Positions 26,527-34,105 of a stretch of 64,000 nt of DNA are shown here, piece after piece. Below the pieces are notes generated by a model. It searched no databases. It was not told the origin of the DNA and saw nothing but the letters and a program-made list of their open reading frames with translations. Each line of letters begins with the position of its first letter. Positions within the stretch are counted from its first letter, which is position 1. Both the position numbers and the translations under genes were made by a program. Origin of the DNA: JAXHLG01 sp034522495 (GTDB lineage Bacteria > Patescibacteriota > Minisyncoccia > Moranbacterales > DUUL01); contig JAXHLG010000002.1 in NCBI GenBank assembly GCA_034522495.1, positions 1,244,269 through 1,308,268 of the forward strand. The letters run 5' to 3'.

Positions 26527-27603
26527 TTAATTTCTCACGCATCTGACGGAGTAGGCTCTTGATTTATCGTTTTGATTCCTATTCACGCCACTTTCGTTCT
26601 GATCTAGTTCTCTATAATAAGCATCCGATCCATCTTCAGAAGAAGTCCAATAAAATCCGCGGTTACCTTCATCATCAAAATTTCCGGTTACCGTGTTAAG
26701 ATACCCCCCTAATTTGGCATTAAATTCGCCATCAGCAGCCTGTTGCATTACATTGCCTGCATCTTCACACTCAAAGACATCATTGCGGTCTTCACTACAT
26801 GGCAAACTATTCCTCAGTGTCTCCTCTAAATCATACCAATCTTCATCAGTGGCTACATGCCAGCCCTGAGGACAGATTCCCCTGGACTCCTCCGGACCTT
26901 CCTGCATGGCCTCATCCCAAATATATAAGCCGCCAAGATTATTTCCATCACAATTATCAGAATCATTATCATAACAATACTTTTCAATAACAGTCGGGTC
27001 GCTTGGAGTAGCGGGCGCGTCAATCTGACTTCCCACATTCATATTCTCCGCCATCCAACAGCGAGTTCCTATTTCCACAGTACCATATTCAGTTCCGTCT
27101 TCATCTGTTATATTATCCGCTCCGCAGGCAAATCTCTCGCCGGCGGCGACTTTCAATGATCTGGAAACCTGGTCTTGCCCGCTGCCGGCTAGGCCGACGG
27201 ATTGGATGTATTCAATGTTTTGGACTTGCTCTGCGCTGTCAGTTATTATCTTTTCCTCATCTCCATCCATTTTTAAAAAATAAATGTGGGTATTTTCGCT
27301 CAAGTCATTGGTCTTGCATTTTCCGGTATCGCTATCAAAGTCATCACATAAATAAGTTCCAATCGCATTATTTTCAACCCCGCTTTCATTGACTTTCTGA
27401 AGGACATATTCTACTCCGCTGTCGGCTCTCTGGAGAGCAGTAGAGGTGTGGAGAGTTTTGCCGCTGATTTTTCTCTCCATCACTGAAATCAAAGAAATGG
27501 AGCCGACAATCAGTATGGCGTTTACCAGAATTATCATGGAAAAAATCAACGCTGAACCGCGATTGTTTTTTTTCTTCTTTCTTTTTTTGAATTTCCAAGG
27601 CAT
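26527..27603 (-). CDS. PilX-like pseudopilin with C-terminal FISUMP domain
   Basis: A 358-residue minor pilin. The N-terminus has a basic leader and RGSALIFSMIILVNAIL (about 15-31), with no Glu at mature position 5. The helix that follows, ALQRADSGVEYVL, is typical of PilX. From about residue 158 to the end is a FISUMP domain (Fibrobacter succinogenes major paralogous domain), with CWMAENMNVG, GGLYIWDEAM, CPQGWHVATDEDW, GFYWTSSED and YSVRCVRN. Such domains belong to the wider C-type-lectin/FGE-like fold used as binding heads. The layout suggests an adhesin at the pilus tip. Its last 45 residues resemble the peptide encoded by the DGR template at 63010, but the DNA differs at many non-A positions. 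Confidence 0.8.
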   Translation of the reverse strand: MPWKFKKRKKKKNNRGSALIFSMIILVNAILIVGSISLISVMERKISGKTLHTSTALQRADSGVEYVLQKVNESGVENNAIGTYLCDDFDSDTGKCKTNDLSENTHIYFLKMDGDEEKIITDSAEQVQNIEYIQSVGLAGSGQDQVSRSLKVAAGERFACGADNITDEDGTEYGTVEIGTRCWMAENMNVGSQIDAPATPSDPTVIEKYCYDNDSDNCDGNNLGGLYIWDEAMQEGPEESRGICPQGWHVATDEDWYDLEETLRNSLPCSEDRNDVFECEDAGNVMQQAADGEFNAKLGGYLNTVTGNFDDEGNRGFYWTSSEDGSDAYYRELDQNESGVNRNQNDKSRAYSVRCVRN

Positions 27604-27616
27604 GGAAAAAAATTAA

Positions 27617-28201
27617 TTATAAATCATATCCATAGTCTCTTAAGGAAACAGAGGACTGAAACAGAACGCTGCTTTTTTCAAAAGGCGAATTGGAACCGCC
27701 TCCGGTATATTCCAAGTTCACCACCGTCCGGACAAAACCCCTCTCCTTGTCTGACCCCGAATTTACGGTCTCTTTAACGTAGAACCCTCCGTTAACCGCC
27801 ACCTCGTCCGAACCGACTAAGTCGTAAAATCCTGAATCAAAAGTACCACTGCAATCGTTAACCGCCCCCCGCTGCGCTTCTTTTCTCTGCAATTTATTAT
27901 TATCAAATTGGTAGCAATAACTTTTTTCCTGGGCATTGTCTTCCACGAATATGGTTTGGCTCTGGTCAAAACTTTCATCATCCGCTTTTATTTCATGGCT
28001 GGTTCGAATGGTCTTGTTAAGCGATTCCACCGCAAAGCGGGCATTTTCCAAGGCCTCCTGCATGGCCTGGGATCGCTGATGGGCCTGGATGGAGCGGATT
28101 CCGAACAAAACAACCCCTCCGATGATGATGATAAATAAGGTAACGGAGAAAACAAGCTCCAACAGGGTAAATCCTTTGTTTTTTGATTTAAATTTTTTCA
28201 T
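27617..28201 (-). CDS. Prepilin-like protein (PilW/PilV-type)
   Basis: Minor pseudopilin of about 194 residues, starting at MKKFKSKNKG with cleavage before FTLLELVFSVTLF. The open frame extends 20 codons further, but that part is not pilin-like. A long amphipathic helix follows (ENARFAVESLNKTIRTSHEI), then a C-terminal domain with a Cys pair. It sits 13 bp upstream of the PilX-FISUMP gene in the order of transcription, as pilW/pilX pairs do. Confidence 0.85.
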   Translation of the reverse strand: MKKFKSKNKGFTLLELVFSVTLFIIIIGGVVLFGIRSIQAHQRSQAMQEALENARFAVESLNKTIRTSHEIKADDESFDQSQTIFVEDNAQEKSYCYQFDNNKLQRKEAQRGAVNDCSGTFDSGFYDLVGSDEVAVNGGFYVKETVNSGSDKERGFVRTVVNLEYTGGGSNSPFEKSSVLFQSSVSLRDYGYDL

Positions 28202-28293
28202 ATATGAATATCTTAAAATATTTTTATTTTTGATATAATTATCCACCCACTCCAAGGTCAAGACTTATGATCAAAATTAAAGAATTTAATTAG

Positions 28294-28436
28294 GGCCTGC
28301 CCCGCAGTGCGGGGCAAATAAGGTAAAATATTTATATTTTTAAAGCGGTGGGAAAAATTATTTTGCCTTATTTGTGGAATTTTGGTTAAAACAATTTTTC
28401 AGGGGCAGCGGATTTTTTTCAAAAATCATCAACCCC
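28294..28436 (+). mobile_element. Element D copy 2, 6-bp TSD TAATTA
   Basis: A 143-bp copy in opposite orientation to copy 1, between TAATTA (28288-28293 and 28437-28442). It starts GGGCCTGCCCCGC and ends AACCCC. It directly adjoins element C copy 3, sharing the middle TAATTA. Confidence 0.7.
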
Positions 28437-28442
28437 TAATTA

Positions 28443-28509
28443 AGCTTCGCACATTCAGCATCCCGCATAAATCAGCGAAGTATAGGATTTTTTGAAATTC
28501 CTATACGAT
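28443..28509 (+). mobile_element. Element C copy 3, internally deleted
   Basis: Has both ends of C (AGCTTCGCACATTCAGC and TATACGAT) but lacks about 56 bp of the middle. It is flanked by TAATTA at 28437-28442 and 28510-28515. The right-hand TAATTA overlaps the stop codon of the next prepilin gene. Confidence 0.65.
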
Positions 28510-29084
28510 TAATTATTAACCATCCAGTCGGTCAAATAACCTTCCACTGTCACATCTCTGACTTGATTCCTGGCCGCCATGCTTACCCATTCCACCGTAC
28601 AGCTCACATCCAATGCAACCGTGTCACCGCCATCTTCGACATATGCAACTTCGCAAGTTCTGTCAAAACGGGTGTCTTCACTGCAACCGCCAGAAGGGCA
28701 ATTTTCGTAAACAACTCCGTCTTTTTGAATATCTTTTATTTTACCGCTAGAATCGCAAGAAGGCTCGCCGTTTTCGTCAACATCAGGATAACAATCCCCC
28801 TCATTAAGATCATCTTCAATGTTGCCATCATTCATAACATTCTGATCCCTCTTGTTCCTGATTATCTCCACTCCTTCCTGAGCCAGGTTGGCGGCAATCA
28901 CTTCCAGGCTATGTTCGGTATCGTTGCGGATGGTTCTGGAAAAAAGCGCATAAATCGTCACAAAAACCGTGGAAACCAAGAAAATAACCAAAATAATCTC
29001 AAGCAATGTAAATCCGGCGCTCTTGTTTTGAAAGCGTCTTTTTCGGTTTCTATTAATCCTTTCTTTTTTGAAAAACAGAAGCAT
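28509..29084 (-). CDS. Prepilin-like protein (PilV-type)
   Basis: A 191-residue pseudopilin. A long basic leader ends at SAG, then FTLLEIILVIFLVSTVF with Glu5. The next helix has TEHSLEVIAANLAQEGVEIIRNKRDQN, a pattern usual for PilV. The C-terminal domain is acidic with several Cys. The stop codon lies in the target duplication of element C copy 3, so the real 3' end may have been touched by that insertion. Confidence 0.85.
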   Translation of the reverse strand: MLLFFKKERINRNRKRRFQNKSAGFTLLEIILVIFLVSTVFVTIYALFSRTIRNDTEHSLEVIAANLAQEGVEIIRNKRDQNVMNDGNIEDDLNEGDCYPDVDENGEPSCDSSGKIKDIQKDGVVYENCPSGGCSEDTRFDRTCEVAYVEDGGDTVALDVSCTVEWVSMAARNQVRDVTVEGYLTDWMVNN

Positions 29085-29101
29085 TGGTTTCTTTTAGCTA
29101 A

Positions 29102-29731
29102 TTATTCTATTTTTATGTTTCCGCCTCTTGATATCTTGATGGTCATGGACTGGCTCCCATCCGCCTTTTCAATTTCATATTCAGCTTCCGAAGTTAAAGC
29201 GTCCAACTCGCTTCCATCATAGAAATTCCTTCCGTAGGGGGCCTTGAAAAAAATAGTTTTAATTGATCCAAATTCGGAAAATTGATATCCGTCTGCGAGC
29301 GTAATCTCTTCCAATGGTTTTTCTTTAATGTATAAACCATCAACTTGATTACCGTCCTCAAAATAAAAGTTTTCTTTCTTCTCGCATAAATTAGGTTGAT
29401 CAGCAAAGTCAGTATTGTAAATGTAAAAAACCTTATAGCTGTTGGAATTATCCGGATAAAAGCCGAAGCCGCAAACGTGCCTGGCTTCCATTGATACCTC
29501 TTGAGGAATGGACAGGGCGTAAGACTGAGCCATGCGAATATGAGCCATAACCCGATTAGCCTCAATAGAAAGCTTTTTATGAGTGTCGGAAATATTGGTT
29601 ACCTGAAGCATGGTTGCCGAGAGAATGCCGATGATGCCGATGGAAATCAAAATCTCCAGCAGGGTAAATCCTCTGTTGTTCTCATAAGCGCCTCTCTTAT
29701 TTTTGTTTTTTTTATGAAAAGAATTTTTCAT
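29102..29731 (-). CDS. Prepilin-like protein (GspH/FimT-type)
   Basis: Pseudopilin of about 209 residues from the ATG at 29731; the frame reaches a TTG at 29773 with no support. The leader ends at NNRG before FTLLEILISIGIIGILSA. The helix then carries VMAHIRMAQSYALS, as in GspH/FimT minor pilins that start pilus assembly. It lies 17 bp before the PilV-type gene in the direction of transcription. Confidence 0.85.
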   Translation of the reverse strand: MKNSFHKKNKNKRGAYENNRGFTLLEILISIGIIGILSATMLQVTNISDTHKKLSIEANRVMAHIRMAQSYALSIPQEVSMEARHVCGFGFYPDNSNSYKVFYIYNTDFADQPNLCEKKENFYFEDGNQVDGLYIKEKPLEEITLADGYQFSEFGSIKTIFFKAPYGRNFYDGSELDALTSEAEYEIEKADGSQSMTIKISRGGNIKIE

Positions 29732-29803
29732 TTTGTTTTTTGTTGTTAATTGATTTTTCCTAAGGTTTTCCAATGTTACTTAAACCGAAGAGCTTACCGT
29801 ATA

Positions 29804-29852
29804 TTTGCACACCTTCAAGGAGTGAATTTTTCACACCTTGAAGGTATGCAAA
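29804..29852 (-). repeat. Hairpin after pilD
   Basis: TTTGCACACCTTCAAGG pairs with CCTTGAAGGTATGCAAA around a loop containing GAATTTTT. It lies between pilD and the GspH-type gene, so it may end or attenuate pilD transcripts, though no T-run follows the stem. Confidence 0.5.
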
Positions 29853-29870
29853 CAATCGTTCCCGGAGATA

Positions 29871-30689
29871 TTATATTAAATTGTTCCATATTTTCATTAT
29901 AACTTCTTTTCCGAAAATTATCAAATAGGCGCTGAAAACCAGAAACGGGCCGAAGGGAATTTGAGACTTCATTTTTTTGGCCGATGCCAGTAACAGAGCC
30001 ACTGCGACAACAGAACCCAGCAAATAAGCAAATAGGATAAAGAAATAAGCCATTTTAATTCCAACCACCATGCCCAGCCAGAACCCCGCTTTCACGTCTC
30101 CTCCGCCGATCCACCGCCCCCGGGAAAAATAATACATAGCCCCGAAAAATCCTCCGATGACAAGAGATCCCAGCAATCCTTCAGGCAAAGAACAATCCCA
30201 CCCGAGAAAACAACTCTGCCCGTAAGACTGGAGAACACGGAAAATCAAGGCGATCGCCAGGCCGATCACGACGATAAAATCCGGAATAATCATATATTTC
30301 ACGTCCCAGACCAGCACTACAAATAATAAATACGCTGTGGTCAGAACAAATAGGAACCCCGGCATTAATACTCCGCCCGATGCGCCATAGAAACAAAGCA
30401 GAAAGCTGGCCGAAAAAACAACCCCGCACAGAAATTCAATAAGCGGATACTGCAAGGAAAGCTTCTTCCCGCATTTTCTGCATTTTCCTTTCAAAAGAAC
30501 ATAGCTCAGCAAGGGAATGTTATCAAACCATTGGAGTTTATATCCGCAAAAATCGCACTTGGAAAAACCCTTTATCGACTCTCCTCTCTGTGTCCTGTCC
30601 ACCAGAACGTTGGTGAAACTGCCGAAACAAAGACCGATAATAAAGAAAAAGAGAGCTAATAGCAACATAATTGTTATCTCAAAAGTCAA
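29871..30689 (-). CDS. pilD: Prepilin peptidase PilD
   Basis: Membrane aspartyl protease (A24) that cuts and N-methylates prepilins. Its 272 residues have the methylase-side zinc site CDFC (45-48) and CRKC (70-73), then catalytic Asp in VWDVKYMIIPD and in GGGDVKAG, plus about seven membrane segments. It should process all the pilins of this window. Confidence 0.95.
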   Translation of the reverse strand: MTFEITIMLLLALFFFIIGLCFGSFTNVLVDRTQRGESIKGFSKCDFCGYKLQWFDNIPLLSYVLLKGKCRKCGKKLSLQYPLIEFLCGVVFSASFLLCFYGASGGVLMPGFLFVLTTAYLLFVVLVWDVKYMIIPDFIVVIGLAIALIFRVLQSYGQSCFLGWDCSLPEGLLGSLVIGGFFGAMYYFSRGRWIGGGDVKAGFWLGMVVGIKMAYFFILFAYLLGSVVAVALLLASAKKMKSQIPFGPFLVFSAYLIIFGKEVIMKIWNNLI

Positions 30690-31187
30690 AAGTCAAAGCG
30701 CAAAGCCGTCGTTTGAAAGCACAAAGCACAATGAATAATGAACAAACAAATTACAAATTACAATAATCAAAACACAAACGTTTTTCAAAGTCAAAAGTCA
30801 AAGCGCAAAGCGCAAAGCCACTGTCTGAAAGCACAAATCCCAAACAAAGCACAATGAATAATGAATAATGAACAAACAAATTACAAATTACAAAACACAA
30901 ACATTTGAAAACTCAAAAGTAAAAAGTAAAAGCGCAAAGCCACTATCTGAAAGCACAAACGTTTTTCAAGGTCAAAGGTCAAAACGCAAAGCCACAGCTT
31001 AAAACCTAAAACTTTATTGGATTTAAGATTTGAGTAGATTTAGGATTTAAGAATAAAAAACTGAATTTTGATTCTCTCGGATCGGCTCTTTCGCTTTAAA
31101 CCCAATAAACCGAACTAGGAAGACCGCTCCGACGGCAAAGTTTAAGACCTCAGCTCGAAAATTAAAATTATCTTTAATTTATAACTG
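30690..31187. repeat. 498-bp degenerate repeat array, no gene
   Basis: Three to four imperfect units built from AAAGTCAAAAGTCAAAGCGCAAAGC, a CTGTCTGAAAGCACAAA part, and CAATGAATAATGAACAAACAAATTACAAATTAC. The same words recur at 49260, 51040, 52500 and 60040. No coding frame. Confidence 0.7.
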
Positions 31188-31655
31188 TCAATTCGAATCG
31201 CAATTCACTTCGCTTGTACTACCCTTTTTGCACTTATCCCAAGCTGAATCGCAACAGATCTTAAAACTTCCACCAGTGCTTTCGGTGCAAAAACACCAGC
31301 CGTTGCTTAGATCTGAAAAACCATCCCCGACTAAGTCATAACCACTGAATGCAGATCCAGTTTCCGGCCATTGGCCATAGCCTGTTCCCTCGTTGCAAAT
31401 ATCATTGCCTTCTTCAGTTTCAGGATTCGTAACCGATCCATCATCAGACAAACACATCATAATAGGCTGGAAAGTGCCGGACATTTCGGTAAGCATTTGA
31501 GTGGCCTGGGCTTTATCCCGCTGGCCGGAGATGCTGACCAGAATCGCTCCGCTGACTATGGCCAAAATAGCCACGGCAATAACCATTTCAATAAGAGTAA
31601 ACCCTCTGATTTTATTTACTCGCCTTTCGCTTGTATTGTCTTTTTTGTTAAACAT
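31188..31655 (-). CDS. Type IV pilin-like protein, array member 5
   Basis: Prepilin of about 155 residues from MFNKKDN at 31655. I prefer this start over the upstream one at 31703, which would overlap the neighbouring gene. Cleavage falls after KIRG, before FTLIEMVIAVAILAIVSG. The C-terminal part has about eight Cys, rich for a pilin this size. It is the last of five pilin genes in a row. Confidence 0.85.
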   Translation of the reverse strand: MFNKKDNTSERRVNKIRGFTLIEMVIAVAILAIVSGAILVSISGQRDKAQATQMLTEMSGTFQPIMMCLSDDGSVTNPETEEGNDICNEGTGYGQWPETGSAFSGYDLVGDGFSDLSNGWCFCTESTGGSFKICCDSAWDKCKKGSTSEVNCDSN

Positions 31656-31680
31656 ATTTTTATCATTTATAAATAAAGAA

Positions 31681-32112
31681 TTATTGCCACTTACACACCC
31701 CATCGGTAACTGTACAACTTATGATTCCAAGATTAGGACTTGCGCCTGTACAATCAACTTGATAATCCCAACCCGAACCGGCGGTTCCATCATATACACA
31801 GCCTTCTATTGAAATTTTAGGCCACTCTTCTAATGAATCCGTGCAAATATTATCATCCGTAGCGCTTCCATCAAGTCCATCTACATCAGTTAAGCTATCA
31901 CCTTTAAACTTACACATCTGGACAAAACTTAAAGCGCTTTTGGCAGTACTCATCACTGAAGATCTTTTGGCTTTTTGACTGTCCCCAAACATAACAAACA
32001 CCACCGAGGAAAGAATGCCGATTATAGCAATCACCAAAAGCATTTCCACCAAGGTGAACGCCTTTGATTTTTTATCCACTCTTTTTGTATGATTTTTTTT
32101 CATCATATACAT
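31681..32112 (-). CDS. Type IV pilin-like protein, array member 4
   Basis: A 143-residue prepilin; three Met lie close together at the start, so the exact start is open (32112, 32106 or 32103). The cut site is unusual: KSKA is followed by FTLVEMLLVIAIIGILSS, so Ala replaces the Gly before the cleavage point. The C-terminal domain has six Cys. The next gene starts 26 bp downstream. Confidence 0.83.
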   Translation of the reverse strand: MYMMKKNHTKRVDKKSKAFTLVEMLLVIAIIGILSSVVFVMFGDSQKAKRSSVMSTAKSALSFVQMCKFKGDSLTDVDGLDGSATDDNICTDSLEEWPKISIEGCVYDGTAGSGWDYQVDCTGASPNLGIISCTVTDGVCKWQ

Positions 32113-32363
32113 TTTAATTTTTAATTTTGTAATTTTTAATGAATTTCAATGGTTTCAATATATTTTTACAAATTTCGATAATATATCACTTTATTCAAGT
32201 CACTGGTCACCTGTCACTAGTCACTAATTTATATACTGCAGATTTCATTAAGTTTCTCCTAATTTCCATCAACAATTTATTAATAGAACCCGCTAGAGGC
32301 AATGAAACAATGAACTTAATTCCCAATATACCATTACACAAATAAACCAATACACCAATATAT

Positions 32364-32741
32364 TCAATCCGTCATAATCTCTATCTCACATTTAGAATTC
32401 CCCCCCACGGTGCAAACCACTTTTCTTTCATAGCTAGAGCATTCTATTCCGAACTCCTTAGCCCCGTTTCCGTAATATTGGCAATTCTCATCTTCCAGCT
32501 CCGGCCAGACTTGTTTTACCGCTTCGCAAATTTTCTCGTTAGCAACCGGCGTATCTACCCATCCATTTCGAAAATAACATTCTTGAGCCAGAGAAAGAGC
32601 GCTCTGTGCGGTTTCTTTCATGCCGGTTACCCTCACTCTTTCCCTTTCATCGCCGATTTTTACAAAAATAACCATGCCAATAATCCCCAGAATCACCATC
32701 ACCGACAACACCTCCACCATTGTAAATCCCTTCGTATCCAT
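32364..32741 (-). CDS. Type IV pilin-like protein, array member 3
   Basis: The smallest of the row, 125 residues, with a very short leader MDTKG before FTMVEVLSVMVILGIIG. The C-terminal domain contains VWPELEDENCQYYG and further Cys. It shares the WPEL-type motif with the neighbours, which points to descent by duplication. A 250-bp gap follows before the next pilin. Confidence 0.83.
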   Translation of the reverse strand: MDTKGFTMVEVLSVMVILGIIGMVIFVKIGDERERVRVTGMKETAQSALSLAQECYFRNGWVDTPVANEKICEAVKQVWPELEDENCQYYGNGAKEFGIECSSYERKVVCTVGGNSKCEIEIMTD

Positions 32742-32759
32742 TGAGATGCCGTTTATATA

Positions 32760-33173
32760 TTACTGTGTAACACAATCCCCTTTGTCCTCAAAATCGCAAA
32801 CGATTGTAGTGCCTCCACATTCAGCTTTTATTTCACCGTTTGCAATATCTCCAGCGTAACTGCACCTATCTTGATCCAGTCCTGGATATTGGATGTTTCC
32901 ACCACCTTTTTTACAAATATCATTTGTATTATCGGGAACATTAATTTCACCACTGCCATAGTTCATATAACACTCCACCACATAAGGCATGGCCGAACGC
33001 AGGCTTTCAGTGGCGCTGGCAACAGCCGCCCTCTCCCTTTGCCCGGCAATTCCCACCATAATCGTCCCCGCTAAAATACCAATAATGGCTATCACTAACA
33101 ACAACTCTACTAAAGTGAAGCCATTTTCTACTCCAAACCCATTGTTTTTTAGCATTTTTTTGTTCAATTTCAT
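32760..33173 (-). CDS. Type IV pilin-like protein, array member 2
   Basis: A 137-residue prepilin with leader ending ENG before FTLVELLLVIAIIGILAG. The shared GQRERAAVASATESLRSA segment follows the helix. The C-terminal domain has six Cys and closes with CDFEDKGDC. It starts 18 bp upstream of array member 3 in transcription order. Confidence 0.85.
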   Translation of the reverse strand: MKLNKKMLKNNGFGVENGFTLVELLLVIAIIGILAGTIMVGIAGQRERAAVASATESLRSAMPYVVECYMNYGSGEINVPDNTNDICKKGGGNIQYPGLDQDRCSYAGDIANGEIKAECGGTTIVCDFEDKGDCVTQ

Positions 33174-33211
33174 TTTATATTAATTAATGTTAACATTTTT
33201 TCTCCCTTGCC

Positions 33212-33233
33212 CCGAGTTTTGGTTAAAACTCGG
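33212..33233. repeat. Hairpin between pilin array members 1 and 2
   Basis: CCGAGTTTT and AAAACTCGG around GGTT. No T-run follows on either strand. It may act as an RNA processing or stability element that sets the ratio of the two pilins. Confidence 0.45.
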
Positions 33234-33280
33234 AGGCAAAAAAGAAAAATATTCAATTCTGTCTTTACTAACCAAAACCT

Positions 33281-33775
33281 TTATTGGCAAGCAGAGGGGT
33301 CGCAGTCTCCAGTATATTGATAAGCATCCCAGGTTATAGTGTCAGAACTGCTGCAGAATTGACATCCATCCGCAGTACAATAAGCAACACAATCATCAGT
33401 CCCTGTTGTTTCACAGGTTGATTGAAATCCCCAAGTATCTCCATCAGCATCATCCGGGGTTATAGAAACATAACCATCACCATCACACTGATCTATGGGC
33501 GGCATCTCACCTATACCTGAAGGACCGCTCTCACAGGCATTTCCAATGGCATCAGTATTACCACTAGGCAAGCTACCTCCACCGTCGGCACAAGCCGTAA
33601 AAGTTGTCACCAGGCCTCTCATGTTTTCTTTGAAGGTGGTTATCCTGGCTCTTTCACGCTGTTTTCCTAAGGAAACAAACAGCACCGCGGCCAGAATGCC
33701 GATAATGGCTATAACAAGCAACAGCTCGACCAGAGTAAAACCTTTTTGATTTAATTTTTCATTTATTTTTTTCAT
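33281..33775 (-). CDS. Type IV pilin-like protein, array member 1
   Basis: A 164-residue prepilin with leader ending NQKG before FTLVELLLVIAIIGILAA. The segment GKQRERARITTFKENMRG resembles its neighbours. The C-terminal domain is Asp/Cys-rich (about ten Cys, including CTADGCQFC), more than the others, so it is likely disulfide-stabilised. It is preceded by the shared CTAGAAAG leader and AGGTGA ribosome binding site, so it probably leads the array. Confidence 0.86.
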   Translation of the reverse strand: MKKINEKLNQKGFTLVELLLVIAIIGILAAVLFVSLGKQRERARITTFKENMRGLVTTFTACADGGGSLPSGNTDAIGNACESGPSGIGEMPPIDQCDGDGYVSITPDDADGDTWGFQSTCETTGTDDCVAYCTADGCQFCSSSDTITWDAYQYTGDCDPSACQ

Positions 33776-33779
33776 TGTT

Positions 33780-33795
33780 TCACCTCTCTTTCTAG
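33780..33795 (-). promoter_or_regulatory. Shared leader motif with RBS (copy 3)
   Basis: CTAGAAAGAGAGGTGA on the minus strand, just before the ATG at 33775. Matches the copies at 21820 and 22904. Confidence 0.6.
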
Positions 33796-34105
33796 TTGAC
33801 TAATTTTTATTTATTTATTAACTTTGAGACTCTTGTATTTGAAATTTTAATACCGGGAATTATTTTGGTAAAATCTTTCTATAGAAAGTCACTAGTCATC
33901 TGTCATCTGTCATCTAATAATTTCCAACTCCCAACGTATAGTTGCGTTGCAACAACGTTGCTTTACGCAATAAAATGACCTATTTCTTAATTTCTTAATT
34001 TCATTTAACCATTTAACAATGGAACAATGAACTAAATTTCGTAATTTCCTAATTTCGCAATTGAACAATGCAACAATTCAACAATGGAACAATGGAACAA
34101 TGAAT
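33796..34105. other. 310-bp gap before pilin array; holds a dispersed 36-bp repeat
   Basis: AT-rich with AACAATGGAACAATGAAC words. At 33932-33967 lies a repeat centred on GTTGCGTTGCAACAACGTTGC that recurs as its reverse complement at 52617-52653. No gene. Confidence 0.55.

Noticed and set aside
26527..26680. PilX-FISUMP gene end as the variable repeat of the DGR
   Set aside because: Protein similarity is clear, but the DNA differs from the template at many C, G and T positions, not only at adenines.
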